Shown here: piece by piece, positions 46,621 through 64,000 of the stretch | How positions within the stretch are numbered: the stretch's first letter is position 1 | Layout: each line of letters begins with the position of its first letter | Assembly: GCF_014356525.2 (NCBI RefSeq) | Contig: NC_052504.1 | Location: forward strand, 61,243,637-61,307,636 | DNA length: 64,000 nt | DNA from: Nilaparvata lugens | Lineage: Eukaryota > Arthropoda > Insecta > Hemiptera > Delphacidae | Direction: 5' to 3' | The notes under the pieces: model-generated | Told to the model about the DNA's origin: nothing | The model's input: the letters and a program-made list of their open reading frames with translations, nothing else | The model's database searches: none | Program-made: the position numbers and the translations under genes

Positions 46621-47729
46621 GAAACAAGGTATAATACGGGGAGACAATCAAGTATACACAGCACATTAAGGGGAGGGTGTACACTAAGGGGAGACCCCAT
46701 AGTGTCACTGCTCAATTTTAGTAAAAATCACTTCTACATGCTTAAAACCATGTAAAAACGTAATAAAAAAAATCTCCCCATTTTGTTAGTACTCCACCTA
46801 ATTGGGATACCTCCAGTTTCCAAAATTGCCACCACGTTGTGCTACGATCGCTAATACACACTTACACAAAACTCATTACGGATTGAGCATACAATGCGGG
46901 TACTTGCATATCCCTGCATATCTCCATTGTCTCCTTCACTGTTCGGAGTAACTGGTTTGCTATGGGGCTTGCCGTGAATTTATGAATCAGCAACTTATCT
47001 CCTTTTTCGTTCAGACTCATTGAGTCACAGCTTAGCGAATTCATAGTTTATTTTTCTGTTCATCCACTTGAGACATGAGAAGGGAGCGAGGAAACATGCT
47101 GCCAGAATGTATTGTGGTACTGATTTTTTAGTTATTTGCTACAAATAGTCTGAAAATGATTCTTCACAAAAAAATACCCTCTGCTAACCTTACAGTGTTA
47201 AAAATACCTGTTTTTTTTCTCCATATAACTCAAAAACCTTCCATAGTGAATAAAATCCTCTACAATTCAACGCCAAATTAGGTTCATCACAATCAATGGT
47301 GACTTGGTAACACAATTTCCCGAGAATTTTCCGCATTGAATTTGGGCTATTGCTAGTATGATGCGAATGGAGGCTTGTTAAGATTCAAGAATAGCACGTC
47401 AGTAAGTTTATATTCTTGAACAGGCTTCACTGAGAATTCACTTACTGTTTTAGAGAAGCGGATGCCTCAAACTTTGCTAACCTAACATTGTATCTCAAGA
47501 TCAGGATAGCCTATGATAAAATGAAATTTGTCTCTTAGTTTCTCTCCATATTGACATTTTCTTCTGTGTCTGTCAATCCTTGCAAAAACTCTCTTGTAAA
47601 CCTTGGATTGAATATTTTACTTGTGTACGGCATGCTCACTTTTTGTGAAAAGACGTTGTTCCGGAGAAAAGATTTAGTAATCATACCCTGCTCAAAAAAA
47701 AAAAAAATAGTAGTCACAACACCTTTTCC
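46621..47729. other. Non-coding spacer
   Basis: Contains AAGGGGAG-type short repeats with GTGTACAC near 46640-46700 and a (A)n run near 47693-47706. No gene recognised. Confidence 0.4.
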
Positions 47730-47935
47730 AATTTTATTTGAGAAAGTAAAAAGTTAATTTGAGAAAGTATCAATTGTATTTGAGAATAGTCACTTGTAAT
47801 TGAGAGAATGTCAGATGTAGCCCAAATGAGAATAGTCAATTGTATTTAGGAAGTCATCACACATGTAATTGAGAGTAGTGAATTGTATTTGAGAAATCGT
47901 CAAATGTAAATGAGAAGATATCATATCATGAGCAG
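47730..47935 (+). repeat. Degenerate 25-30 bp minisatellite
   Basis: The phrase AATTGTATTTGAGAA(A/T)xGTCA recurs about eight times in diverged form (for example near 47770, 47840 and 47890), with ATTTGAGAAAGT variants at the start. Confidence 0.6.
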
Positions 47936-48321
47936 ACATTTGAAAATGAGAAAATTTTCCAATTGACATGTCGTGACTCTTCTGTAGCCTACAGTACAGG
48001 TTTGATTTGAGCAGGAAAGGATACTGTACTACGTACACAGTATTCATAGGCTTTGTATGTGTGAAATTATTATTTTCAATTGTGAAATTGAGGAGCTGGT
48101 AGAAAAACGACCCGAGGCCACTCGTGTCGTTTTTCCGCAACACGCTTCATTCTATCCGCCATTAAATTCTGAACAGATTGGTACATAAATGTTGTTGTAT
48201 CTTGAAAATGATTGAGTTGTGAAAATTTTTTGTTTATGTGGCAAACCTGAAATTATTCAGCTGACAAGCTGTGAGCCAGCAGCCAGTGAAATCCTTATTT
48301 TGTTTTCTTACAAAAGAAGAA

Positions 48322-48478
48322 GCTGATTGATTGATTGATTGATTGAGTACTTTGTAGATTACTTGTACTTATGTAGATTACAGTATATACTTGCTTATAC
48401 ACTCATATACAATAGCTTACAATACAGCAAAATTATAGATGAATTTACATAATATAGACTAAGAAAATAATTATTGAA
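48322..48478 (-). mobile_element. Retroelement 3' fragment with (TCAA)n tail
   Basis: (GATT)n followed by GAGTACTTTGTAGATTAC matches the tail region of the insert at 45449-45598 (GAGTACTTTATTTATGTAGATTAC). Beyond about 40 bp the two diverge, so they share the tail family but not the whole fragment. Confidence 0.5.
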
Positions 48479-48484
48479 CTGTAT

Positions 48485-48745
48485 ATGATATGGAAAAAGC
48501 AATTTGGAATAACTATACAAGATTATATTGTAATGCATCTACATAAATTGGCGGAGCTTTGGACATATCAATGTCCATTCTTCGGAAAGAATATTAAAAA
48601 TATCCTCCCAACTAACTCTCTACCAAATGAATGGTATAAGAAGATCATTAATACATCCAAGGGAACCAATTATCCTCTAGATGATGAAATAATGAAGAAG
48701 ACGCTCCTGAAGAAGAATCCGATGCTGAAAGCATTGGGTTTATGA
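48485..48745 (+). CDS. Unidentified 86-codon ORF inside the inverted-repeat segment
   Basis: It encodes MIWKKQFGITIQDYIVMHL ... ending KKTLLKKNPMLKALGL. Composition is protein-like (mixed hydrophobic and charged, Trp, Cys and Pro present) rather than low complexity. No family was recognised and no splice sites are obvious. It might be a relic of a transposase or viral gene, or chance. Confidence 0.25.
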   Translation: MIWKKQFGITIQDYIVMHLHKLAELWTYQCPFFGKNIKNILPTNSLPNEWYKKIINTSKGTNYPLDDEIMKKTLLKKNPMLKALGL

Positions 48746-49217
48746 ATTTCCCGAAAATCAGAACAGTACCATGTAACATTCCAGAGTCTTGATCATGGAA
48801 GAAACGTGTTCAAGAAGAAAATATCATCTTCAATTGTTCACTTCTAAATGACATTTTTTAGATCTTTATTATCTACTTATTAATTATCCAATATCATGAG
48901 CAATATATTATCATTATCACTACTCTTGATACGGGTTTTCATCATTTTATTGAACCTCTGAACATGTAACAACCAGGGTTATGGAAAAACGACCTGAGAC
49001 AACACACCTTATATCAATTAATATCAGTTAGCCTTGGATTACTGGCTAATTATGAATAATAGCATTGAAAATAGTATAAAAAGATCAATAAAGTTCAAAT
49101 ACTTGCAAGAATATTGCATTCTGATGAAATAATGAAGATGTGTTCTAAATATTCCAAACTCAATTTACACAAAACTTGATTTTTTGACTCAGGTCGTTTT
49201 TCCACCCAACTCCTCAA

Positions 49218-49559
49218 TTATTTCCCCTGTGCTGTTCACGAATGATTAATGAGAATCATTTCTATGTATGTATTGGCAACACGACTTTTGTCTCCAAACA
49301 TTTGAACTTGATGAAGATCAAATTCTCTATGTTCACGGCGCAATTGAACTTTATCATCAATCAATTGAATCTCTTGATCAAGCAATTCGGTAACTCTCCA
49401 ATGGATTTTGGGGCTCAAAAATATTTTTTTATTTAAAAACTAAACGTTTCATTTGAATATAAAATATATTATCATATTATTTTTTATGAGTACAGTTATG
49501 GAAAATAAAAGTATTGGTTTTTTAAAATCATTCCCCAATTACAACTGACAACTTTTCGA
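49218..49559. other. AT-rich spacer before element E
   Basis: No gene or repeat recognised. Confidence 0.4.
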
Positions 49560-49690
49560 TTTCAAATCGAGTTGATAGTGAGCTGTTGAACGGAGCGGTC
49601 GCAGAATTGTTTTGCTCTCTTATCTCAAGTTTCCGGACGGGTCGTGCTTAATCGGTTCATTTAGTGCATGTTTAACCTAGAACGTTCTTT

Positions 49691-49991
49691 CGTAATAATT
49701 GAATTATCAATTTGTTATTTATTTGTGAAATTGTTTTCAAGTGAATCGAAATATTCAAAGTTTATATTAATAAAACATTATCCAACAATACTTTCCACCA
49801 GACGGTAGTGCTAAAAAGAGACCTAGAGCTAAAAGTTATTTCGTAATAAATTGAATTATCAATTTGTTTTTATTTGTGAAATTGTTCCCAAGTGAATCGA
49901 AATATTCGAAGCTGAATGAATAAGAACATTATCTAACAATACTTTTCACCGGACGATAGTGCTAAGAAGAGTCCTCGTGCTAAAAGTTCGC
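49691..49991 (+). repeat. 151-bp tandem duplication in the 5' region of element E
   Basis: Unit 1 starts 49691 (CGTAATAATTGAATTATCAA) and unit 2 at 49842 (CGTAATAAATTGAATTATCA). Both proceed through ATTTGTGAAATTGTT, AAGTGAATCGAAATATTC, AACATTATC, AACAATACTTT, AGTGCTAA and GCTAAAAGTT with about 10% divergence. The second unit leads directly into ORF1. Tandem 5' monomers act as promoters in some LINEs. Confidence 0.8.
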
Positions 49992-50005
49992 CTGAGCTCG
50001 AAGAG

Positions 50006-50820
50006 ATGGAACAGAAAAAGCGTGCTCCAGACCCAAGTGTTAAAGCTTCCGGTAATGTGAACTCAGACTTTATTGAATCACTATTTGACCGTTTTGAAAA
50101 GCGGTTTAGTAAGGCTATGGATGAAAAACTCGCGCTGCTAGCTACAAAGGTGGATTTAAATGGTCTAATTGAAAAAGTGAATAAACTCTCTGTCGAGAAT
50201 TAACAGTTAAGAAATCAAATTGTTGCTCAAAAAATTCAGAATAATCTCATAATCAGGAACATGGAAAATTTTGAAAATAGATCGAAAAGGAACAATATAA
50301 TTTTTCGCGGGCTGAAATATTAATGTGCAACAGTGGATTACGTGAGAACTGTCAAAGACTTTTGTGTGAGTCATTTGAGGGCACGAGCAGGTACCTGGGT
50401 TAATCGAGCACATGCATTGGGCAAGAAAATAGATAACGGGCCAATCATTGCGCATTTTCCGGACGATCAGGACATCCATTTCATCACGAGAAACAGTAGG
50501 AAGCTGAAGGGTACACAGTTTGTGATTCATAAAGACTTTGCTTTCGACACAAGAAAACGACGATCAAAGCTTTTCCGGGTGCTTGGCGAGTTGAAGAAAC
50601 AAGTTCCGGGAGTGAGAGGAGAGTATCGGTTGAAGTGGATCGTTTAATCGTGAATAGTCGGGTTTTCACGCTGGATGAGGAGAATGGACTGGTCTCGGAG
50701 GGAGAGGATGGGCTGCAGAAGATCGGGAGCATGTTCGATGAGAGTGTGATGCGGGCCGTGAGCGGGAGCATGTGTGATGAGGAGGAGCGAGGCGGCGAGG
50801 ACGAAGACCGCAACCGCTGA
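50006..50820 (+). pseudogene. Element E ORF1 relic (coiled coil + RRM, L1-ORF1-like)
   Basis: One frame from ATG 50006 through IESLFDRFEKRFSKAMDEKL (coiled coil), a TAA at 50201-50203, then in frame MENFENRSKRNNIIFRGLKY (RRM start), another TAA near 50321, then GPIIAHFPDDQDIHFITRNS and KGTQFVIHKDF (RRM/C-terminal domain). After a frameshift near 50640 it continues DRLIVNSRVFTLDEENGL to 50820. The frame is open upstream of the ATG (DDSAKKSPRAKSSPELEE), so the real start may lie in the tandem unit. RNA-binding role by family; non-functional here. Confidence 0.7.
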
Positions 50821-50835
50821 GATAACGCCGTCAGT

Positions 50836-53800
50836 CCGTGTGAGAAGGGACAGTTGAGTATAGTAGCGTACAATGTGGCTGGATTAAGTGGTAAGATTTT
50901 TCAAGTATATAATTTTATTTGTAATTATGATGTTTTTGTACTATTGGAGACGTTTGTTGAAAGAGGAAAGCAATTGTATTTTGAAAACTGTTTTCCAGAT
51001 TACAATTTATACTGGGAATTCGCAGTTGGAGAATCAAACTGAGGTAGAGCAAAGGGAGAAATTAATAGAAATTAGTAAAAGAATAGAGAGTTTTTGTAAG
51101 GTAATCGATGCGCTTGAGAGGAAAGTTATTCACATGAATGCAGGACAACGGAATGAATATTATATAGTTCCAATTTACCTGAGTGGTGGAGAAGACATGG
51201 AATGGAGAGAGAATTCAATACATTATGGGAGTTTATGATAGTGCAAGAGCATAATAGAATAATATGATTTTAATTGGAGATTTTAACGGTAGAATAGGAA
51301 ATGGACAGGACATGTCGGAATTAACAGATGTAATAGAATTGGGAAATGCACTGAGTAATAAGCAAGAGTCAAAGGATGAGGTGATTAATATGAAAGGTAA
51401 GAAAATATTGGAGTTCTGTGAGGTTTTTAATTTCATCATTATGAATAGAAGGATAAGTGGAGATAGGTGGGGAGACTTTACTTTTATAGGCAGAGGGGCT
51501 TCCGTAATAGATCTATGTTGCATGGCTGTCGAATTAGCGCAAATAGTTGGAAAATTTTCTATTGTGCCAGAATTTTTATCTGATCATTTCCCAATTGAAG
51601 CTACGCTAATCACGGTTGATACTCTAGAAAGAGAGAGCACAATTTTACCACTCTTACCGAAGTTGAAATGGAAGGAAGCGAGGAAGAATGAATATATATC
51701 TAAACTCACCAATGCTTGTAGAGAAATAAATGGTCTTCCCGAGAGTAGTGAGGAGACTTATAAGTATTAAATAATCTTATATAGAGCTGCAAATTATGTG
51801 CCCCAACCTGATAGAAAGAGAGAAGGATGGAGAGAAAAGTGGTTCGACAAAGAGTGTGCGGTTATGCGAAAGCGAGTGTTCAGCCTATTGAATGTGTTTA
51901 GAAAATCAAATTCGGAGCAGGTGAGAGAAAATTATATGAAGGTAGTAAAGGAATACAAACTGCTATGTAAGAGTAAAAGGCAAGCGTATTACAGCGATAT
52001 AAAAGAACAATTCAGAAGAGTCAAGGATTCCAGTGATTTGTGGGCTCTGATAAAGAAATTCAAGTGTAGAGAGTTCAAGATTTCGGGAACTGTGAGTGCT
52101 GAGGATTGGGTTGAACACTTCAGACGAGTGTTTGGATCAGTTTGCGGGGTAGTCACATATTATGCGGCGAGGAATGTTGAAGATCAAACTCTTGACAAAT
52201 ACATAGATATGAATGAATTGGAAAGTGCCTTCAAGACAATGCGCAACAATAAGGCTCCAGGTGATAACAGAGTTCCTGCTGAGTTTTACAAGAATGCGTC
52301 AAAAAATTACAAAGAGATTATTTTGACTTTTTCCAATGCCATCGTCAGAGTGGACAGATACCAACAGGTTTCCACGTTCAATTATATTTCCATTGCATAA
52401 AAAGGTGATACTAATGAAGTGAATAATTATAGAGCCATATCTTTTATAAATGCTGTCGCTAAAGTATTTTCATTTATTTTACTGAGAAGGTTGCAGTTGT
52501 GGGAGGAAAGAGAAAATATTATTATAGAGAATCAGTGTGGCTTTCGGAGAGGTTATTCGGCTACTGATAATATTTTTGTTCTATTCAATATAGTAATGAA
52601 AACGTTGAATAGACCTACAAAGAAGTTGTACTGTTTCTTTTTGGGCTACGATAGTGTGGACAGAGAGGCTTTATTTTTTAAACTGAGTGAATTGGGAGTG
52701 TCGACTAAATTTATTGCGATGTTGAGGAGTCTATATAGAAATACGAAGTCTCCTGTATGGCATGGCGTGGAGGGTAACTTAACAGAATACTTTGAAACCA
52801 GAAATGGATGCGTATTCTCCCCGTTGCTATTCACACTATTTTTGAATGATTTGAGTGATGTTATTGGTGGAGGTATATTATGTTGGGCAGAGGCTGATAA
52901 ATTCGCTGTTATATTCTGATGACGTGGTATTGTTGTCTGAGAATCCTCGACATCTGCAGTCAATGATAAATAAGTTAAAGGGATATTGCATAAGGTGGAA
53001 TCTCACAGTGAACATGGCTAAATCCAAGATTGTAGTTTTCAGAAGAGGAGGACGATTGGGAGAAAGAGAGAAGTGGTACTATGGAAATGAAGTTATTGAA
53101 ACAGTGAATGAGTACAGATACCTGCGAGTTGTTTTTTCATCAAGACTTGCCCTAACCGCACATTTTAAATGTAAGATAACAGCTGCCAGATTTGGGATTA
53201 ATAGTGTATGGCGAAGACTCATTTTGAATGATGAAGCACCTCTGTCAATGAAATGAGGAATTTTTGATTCGATAAGTAAGCAGTTGTAACATATGCAGCA
53301 CAGGTATTGGGATATGCGGAGAGAGAAGAACTAGAAAATTTCTGAGGTTGTTTGTCAAGAAAATATTTGGACTACCGTGTAATACGCCAAATTATATAGT
53401 ATACTTAGTGACAGGAAAGGAAATTTTGTGGTTGTATACTTTGAGCGTTCATATAAAATATGTATTGAATTCTTTTGAGATACCTGGCGACCGATATCGA
53501 ACATTGATCGCAAGGCATTGTTTAAGATAAAAGTGTGGTTGGTATTCTGAATGGAGACGGATATTAAGTGAGTTTGATATTGAATTGCCGATAACAGCGG
53601 ACAACTGGCAAGCAGCAAATTTCAGGAGGGGGTGAAGCAACGTGGGAGAGGGTAATGGAGAAGATAAAAGCTAAAGTTAAAGTAAGTGGCTAGAGAGAAG
53701 AGAGCGGTCACAGTTTCACAGAATCTACGCAGATGTAAAAATTGACGATGGAACGAGAAATTACATGAATGATGAGTCCAAACGGAATGTTACCTCGATG

Positions 53801-54086
53801 ATTTTCAAGGGCCTCCTCTGGGCTATTATCGCTCAATCACGCACCGCAAAGAGAGGAGGGGATAGGTATCTGTTCTATGTGCAATAGCCGAGAAACGGAA
53901 GATGCTTATCATTTCATCGGTAAATGTTCAATTTTGGTGAAATAAGAAAGAAATATCTGAGAGGGGTGATGCTAGAGAGAGAGACAGTAATTGAGTATCT
54001 GAATGGAAAATTTTGGACGAGTCTAGTAGGATATTGAGGAGGCAGTGGAATACAGGCGAGAATTGATAAAGGAATTCAATTTTTAG
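50836..54086 (+). pseudogene. Element E endonuclease-reverse transcriptase relic
   Basis: Endonuclease: LSIVAYNVAGLSGK, VFVLLETF, MILIGDFNGRIGNGQ and FLSDHFPIEATL are all visible but in different frames. RT: NNKAPGDNRVPAEFYKN, NNYRAISFINAVAKV, QCGFRRGYSATDNIF, GYDSVDREALFF (motif A altered: FLGYDS), GCVFSPLLFTLFLNDL (motif B, truncated start), and YSDD instead of YADD at 52912-52923, then INSVWRRLIL. The terminal CCHC (CSMCN...H...C) lies near 53875-53930. Frame changes include one at an A-run near 52398 and one near 52900; stops occur near 51768 and after 53256. It is clearly dead, and useful mainly as a reference for element A. Confidence 0.8.
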
Positions 54087-54200
54087 GAGTTTATAATCGA
54101 TAAGAGTCATTTCCTCTTTATTGTTATTGATATCTTGTTATGCATATTGTGAAATGTACATTTTAATGCTGAAGTGGAAAAGTCTTTTTAGAAAAAGACA

Positions 54201-55095
54201 AAAGAAATTCCAGCTTTGAAAGTTTCAAACTTCAAAAGGTTGAATCCAAATATGGAATCAGAAATCATCTCCCATTATCACTCAATAAAATACGAGAAAA
54301 AGTAACCTTGTACAGTTAACATCACTGAATTATTTACGTTGTCGGGATTTCAGTTTTGTCATACAACAATCTAATTCATTAGGTTGAAATCGTTGAATAT
54401 TACCATGGATTTCCTGTTGAATCATTGACTTAAAATCTTTGCAACAATCAATAAATCTATTACACAGTATAAATATGCAGTCAGTGAGTATAGAATGTAA
54501 CATTCTATACTCACTGCTTACAGTAGGCTATAAACATTGTGCTGATCTGAACAGTGAGTATAGAATGTAATTACATTATATTACTCTAACAGCTAACTGG
54601 ATCTGAATTGATCTATTGTAATAATGGACATAATGAAATAATGTCTTACTATTCCAAGTAAAACGAAACTAATGTTTGTGTTTGTATTAGAGCTGATGAG
54701 TGGATACTGCATACTGAGAAATTCATAAATGATCCAGACCAGCCTGGCGACTTCGATGCTATCGACACCGAATCTCCTTTTATTTCTATCAATGAATGAA
54801 TCTGAATTAAAACCATGTATTGTATCAACTATCCTATTATCGTATTGTAATTCGTGAAGCCTGTTTAGTAAAAGCCAGTTACATACACATCGATTTTTAC
54901 CGTCCTTATAAAATTCTATTAGATCAAACAGATGATGTTTGACAAGTTGCACTTATTCGAATTCATAAGGATGGCAAAAAACAATCGTACACAAATCAAC
55001 GTGCATGTCGAAGACCCATACGATATTGTATTCTATGATCAAATAGAATAGTAAATATCGAAATAAGTGTTGCAGCCAGAACTTGTGTTAAGAAC
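54201..55095. other. Spacer with a palindrome and one unexplained minus-strand ORF
   Basis: The minus frame 54952-54593 (119 codons, beginning MQLVKHHLFDLIEFYKDG) is long for such AT-rich DNA and has mixed composition. It has no recognisable domain and no clear splice context. It is recorded here at low confidence and not called a gene. Confidence 0.25.
54482..54516. repeat. Perfect 17-bp palindrome with a third copy nearby
   Basis: CAGTGAGTATAGAATGT (54482-54498), one A, then its exact reverse complement (54500-54516). The same 17-mer appears again in direct orientation at 54552-54568. Confidence 0.85.
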
Positions 55096-55750
55096 CACAC
55101 ACACACACACACAACACACACACACACACACACACCACACACACACACACAACACACACACACACACAACACACACACACACACCACACACACACCACAC
55201 ACACACCACACACACACACACCACACACACACACACAACACACACACACACAACACACACACACACACCACACACACACACACCACACACACACACACAA
55301 CACACACACACACACACCACACACACACCACACACACACCACACACACACACACACCACACACACACACACCACACACACACCACACACACACACACACA
55401 CAACACACACACACACACACACCACACACACACACACCACACACACACACACCACACACACACACACCACACACACACACACACACAACACACACACACA
55501 CACACCACACACACACACACACCACACACACACCACACACACACACACCACACACACACCACACACACACACACCACACACACACACACACACACCACAC
55601 ACACACCACACACACACCACACACACACACACCACACACACACCACACACACACACACACAACACACACACACACAACACACACACACACAACACACACA
55701 CACACAACACACACACACACACCACACACACACCACACACACCACACACA

Positions 55751-55781
<31 letters not shown>

Positions 55782-55886
55782 CCACACACACACACACCAC
55801 ACACACCACACACACACACACACACACCACACACACACACACACACACAACACACACACACACACAACACACACACACACACACCA

Positions 55887-55917
<31 letters not shown>

Positions 55918-56211
55918 CAACACACACACACACACACACACCACACACACACCACACACACACCACACACACACCACACACACACCACACACACACACAC
56001 ACCACACACACACACACAACACACACACACACACACCACACACACCACACACACACCACACACACACACACCACACACACACACACACACACCACACACA
56101 CACCACACACACACACACAACACACACACACACACCACACACACACCACACACACACCACACACACACACACACACCACACACACACACACACCACACAC
56201 ACACCACACAC
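55096..56211. repeat. Interrupted (CA)n array, about 1.1 kb
   Basis: CA dinucleotides with very frequent ACCAC and ACAAC interruptions every 8-25 bp. The four overlapping 370-420-codon frames on both strands encode only His-Thr or Val-Cys repeats and are artefacts. Confidence 0.95.
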
Positions 56212-56231
56212 GTAAGTTAAACTAAACACAC

Positions 56232-56362
56232 AACTCTTCCCCGGAATGTGGGTTTGAAGTGTACACACCATTTCTCCCCGCTTTGTGCAGTGGAAGTGTA
56301 CACACATTTCTCCTCGGTTTGTTCAGTGAAAGTGTACACACATTTCTCCCCTTTTTGTAGGT
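56232..56362. repeat. 36-37 bp tandem repeat, about 3.5 units
   Basis: AGTGTACACAC(C)ATTTCTCC recurs at 56258, 56295 and 56331, separated by CCGCTTTGTGCAGTGGA- and TCGGTTTGTTCAGTGAA-type spacers; a diverged unit (CTTCCCCGGAATGTGGG) precedes them. Confidence 0.8.
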
Positions 56363-56539
56363 TTAATGCGTAATTTTTTTTTCAAGTTAACAGAAAAAAA
56401 AGTTACAACTGTATTGAACACATATTAATATACTTTCTAAAACAAAAATTAAATCTCCAACATGTGTGTAAATGTGTGTAAATCAGCCTCCCCGCAATGT
56501 ATGTTCATTTCTCACCTCCCCGTTTATTACCTTGTTCCA

Positions 56540-64000
<7,461 letters not shown>

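Larger units (their letters stand above)
48083..49217. repeat. 1.13-kb segment bounded by inverted repeats
   Basis: TTGAGGAGCTGGTAGAAAAACGACCCGAGG (48088-48117) has an inverted counterpart at 49187-49217, which reads TTGAGGAGTTGGGTGGAAAAACGACCTGAG on the minus strand. A further AAAACGACCTGAGA lies at 48985-48998. Inside are a (GATT)n-tailed fragment and an unidentified ORF. It might be a non-autonomous DNA element; no target duplication was resolved. Confidence 0.45.
49560..54200 (+). mobile_element. Element E: decayed two-ORF LINE, relative of element A
   Basis: A 5' region with GC-richer start (near 49565-49640) and two 151-bp tandem units is followed by ORF1 remnants, then endonuclease, linker, RT and a CCHC tail. 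RT segments align with element A: GFRRGYSATDNIF, DREALFFKLSELGVSTKFI, MINKLKGYCIRWNL, FRRGGRL-EKWYYG, CNTPNYIVYL, CSMCN...YHFIGKC, and KEFNF* at 54086. Many stops and frameshifts show it is much older than A's insertions. Element ends are approximate. Confidence 0.8.

Noticed and set aside
54996..56307. Four ORFs of 370-420 codons on both strands
   Set aside because: Same artefact from the 1.1-kb (CA)n array.

Overview
The window reads as AT-rich nuclear DNA of an insect, most likely a hemipteran such as a planthopper. That rests on an insect-type neuropeptide receptor gene, abundant CR1/Jockey-like, RTE-like and Penelope-like retroelements, and long (CA)n tracts. The host species is inference. 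No bacterial-style operons, tRNA or rRNA genes were seen.

The only well-supported host gene is a seven-transmembrane receptor on the minus strand (20225-21313). Its coding region lies in one exon that begins immediately after a splice acceptor, and it matches the insect CCHamide / bombesin-like receptor group. A weak candidate for a second host gene is a small signal-peptide exon at 14151-14264 (+).

Most of the rest is layered transposon debris. From 5.3 to 13.9 kb a minus-strand non-LTR retrotransposon (element A) is split by two plus-strand retrotransposons: B (6899-8315, 5'-truncated) and C (8589-13587, near full length). Rejoining the flanks restores A's reading frame at both points. Element C is the most unusual item. 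Its ORF1 joins a Ulp1/SENP-type cysteine protease, a coiled coil and an SGNH-esterase-like domain, and is followed by an endonuclease-reverse transcriptase ORF and a (TTATC)n tail. A Penelope-like fragment with a GIY-YIG domain and a hammerhead-like fold lies at 23.7-24.8 kb. A hAT-like DNA transposon (28773-34396, 8-bp target duplication, imperfect terminal inverted repeats) contains an almost intact retrotransposon D. A decayed relative of A (element E, with 151-bp 5' tandem units) occupies about 49.56-54.2 kb.

Three copies of one interspersed repeat (3.5-4.9, 15.0-15.9 and 44.8-46.4 kb) carry tandem arrays: 166-bp units in the first, (CA)n in the other two. Further simple-sequence arrays occur at 46.57, 55.1-56.2 and 56.5-56.7 kb. 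The remaining long stretches (about 1.8-3.5, 15.9-20.2, 21.4-23.7, 24.8-28.7, 36.2-43.8 and 56.8-64 kb) are AT-rich DNA with no gene I can support. They are probably intron or intergenic sequence, with small inverted and tandem repeats.
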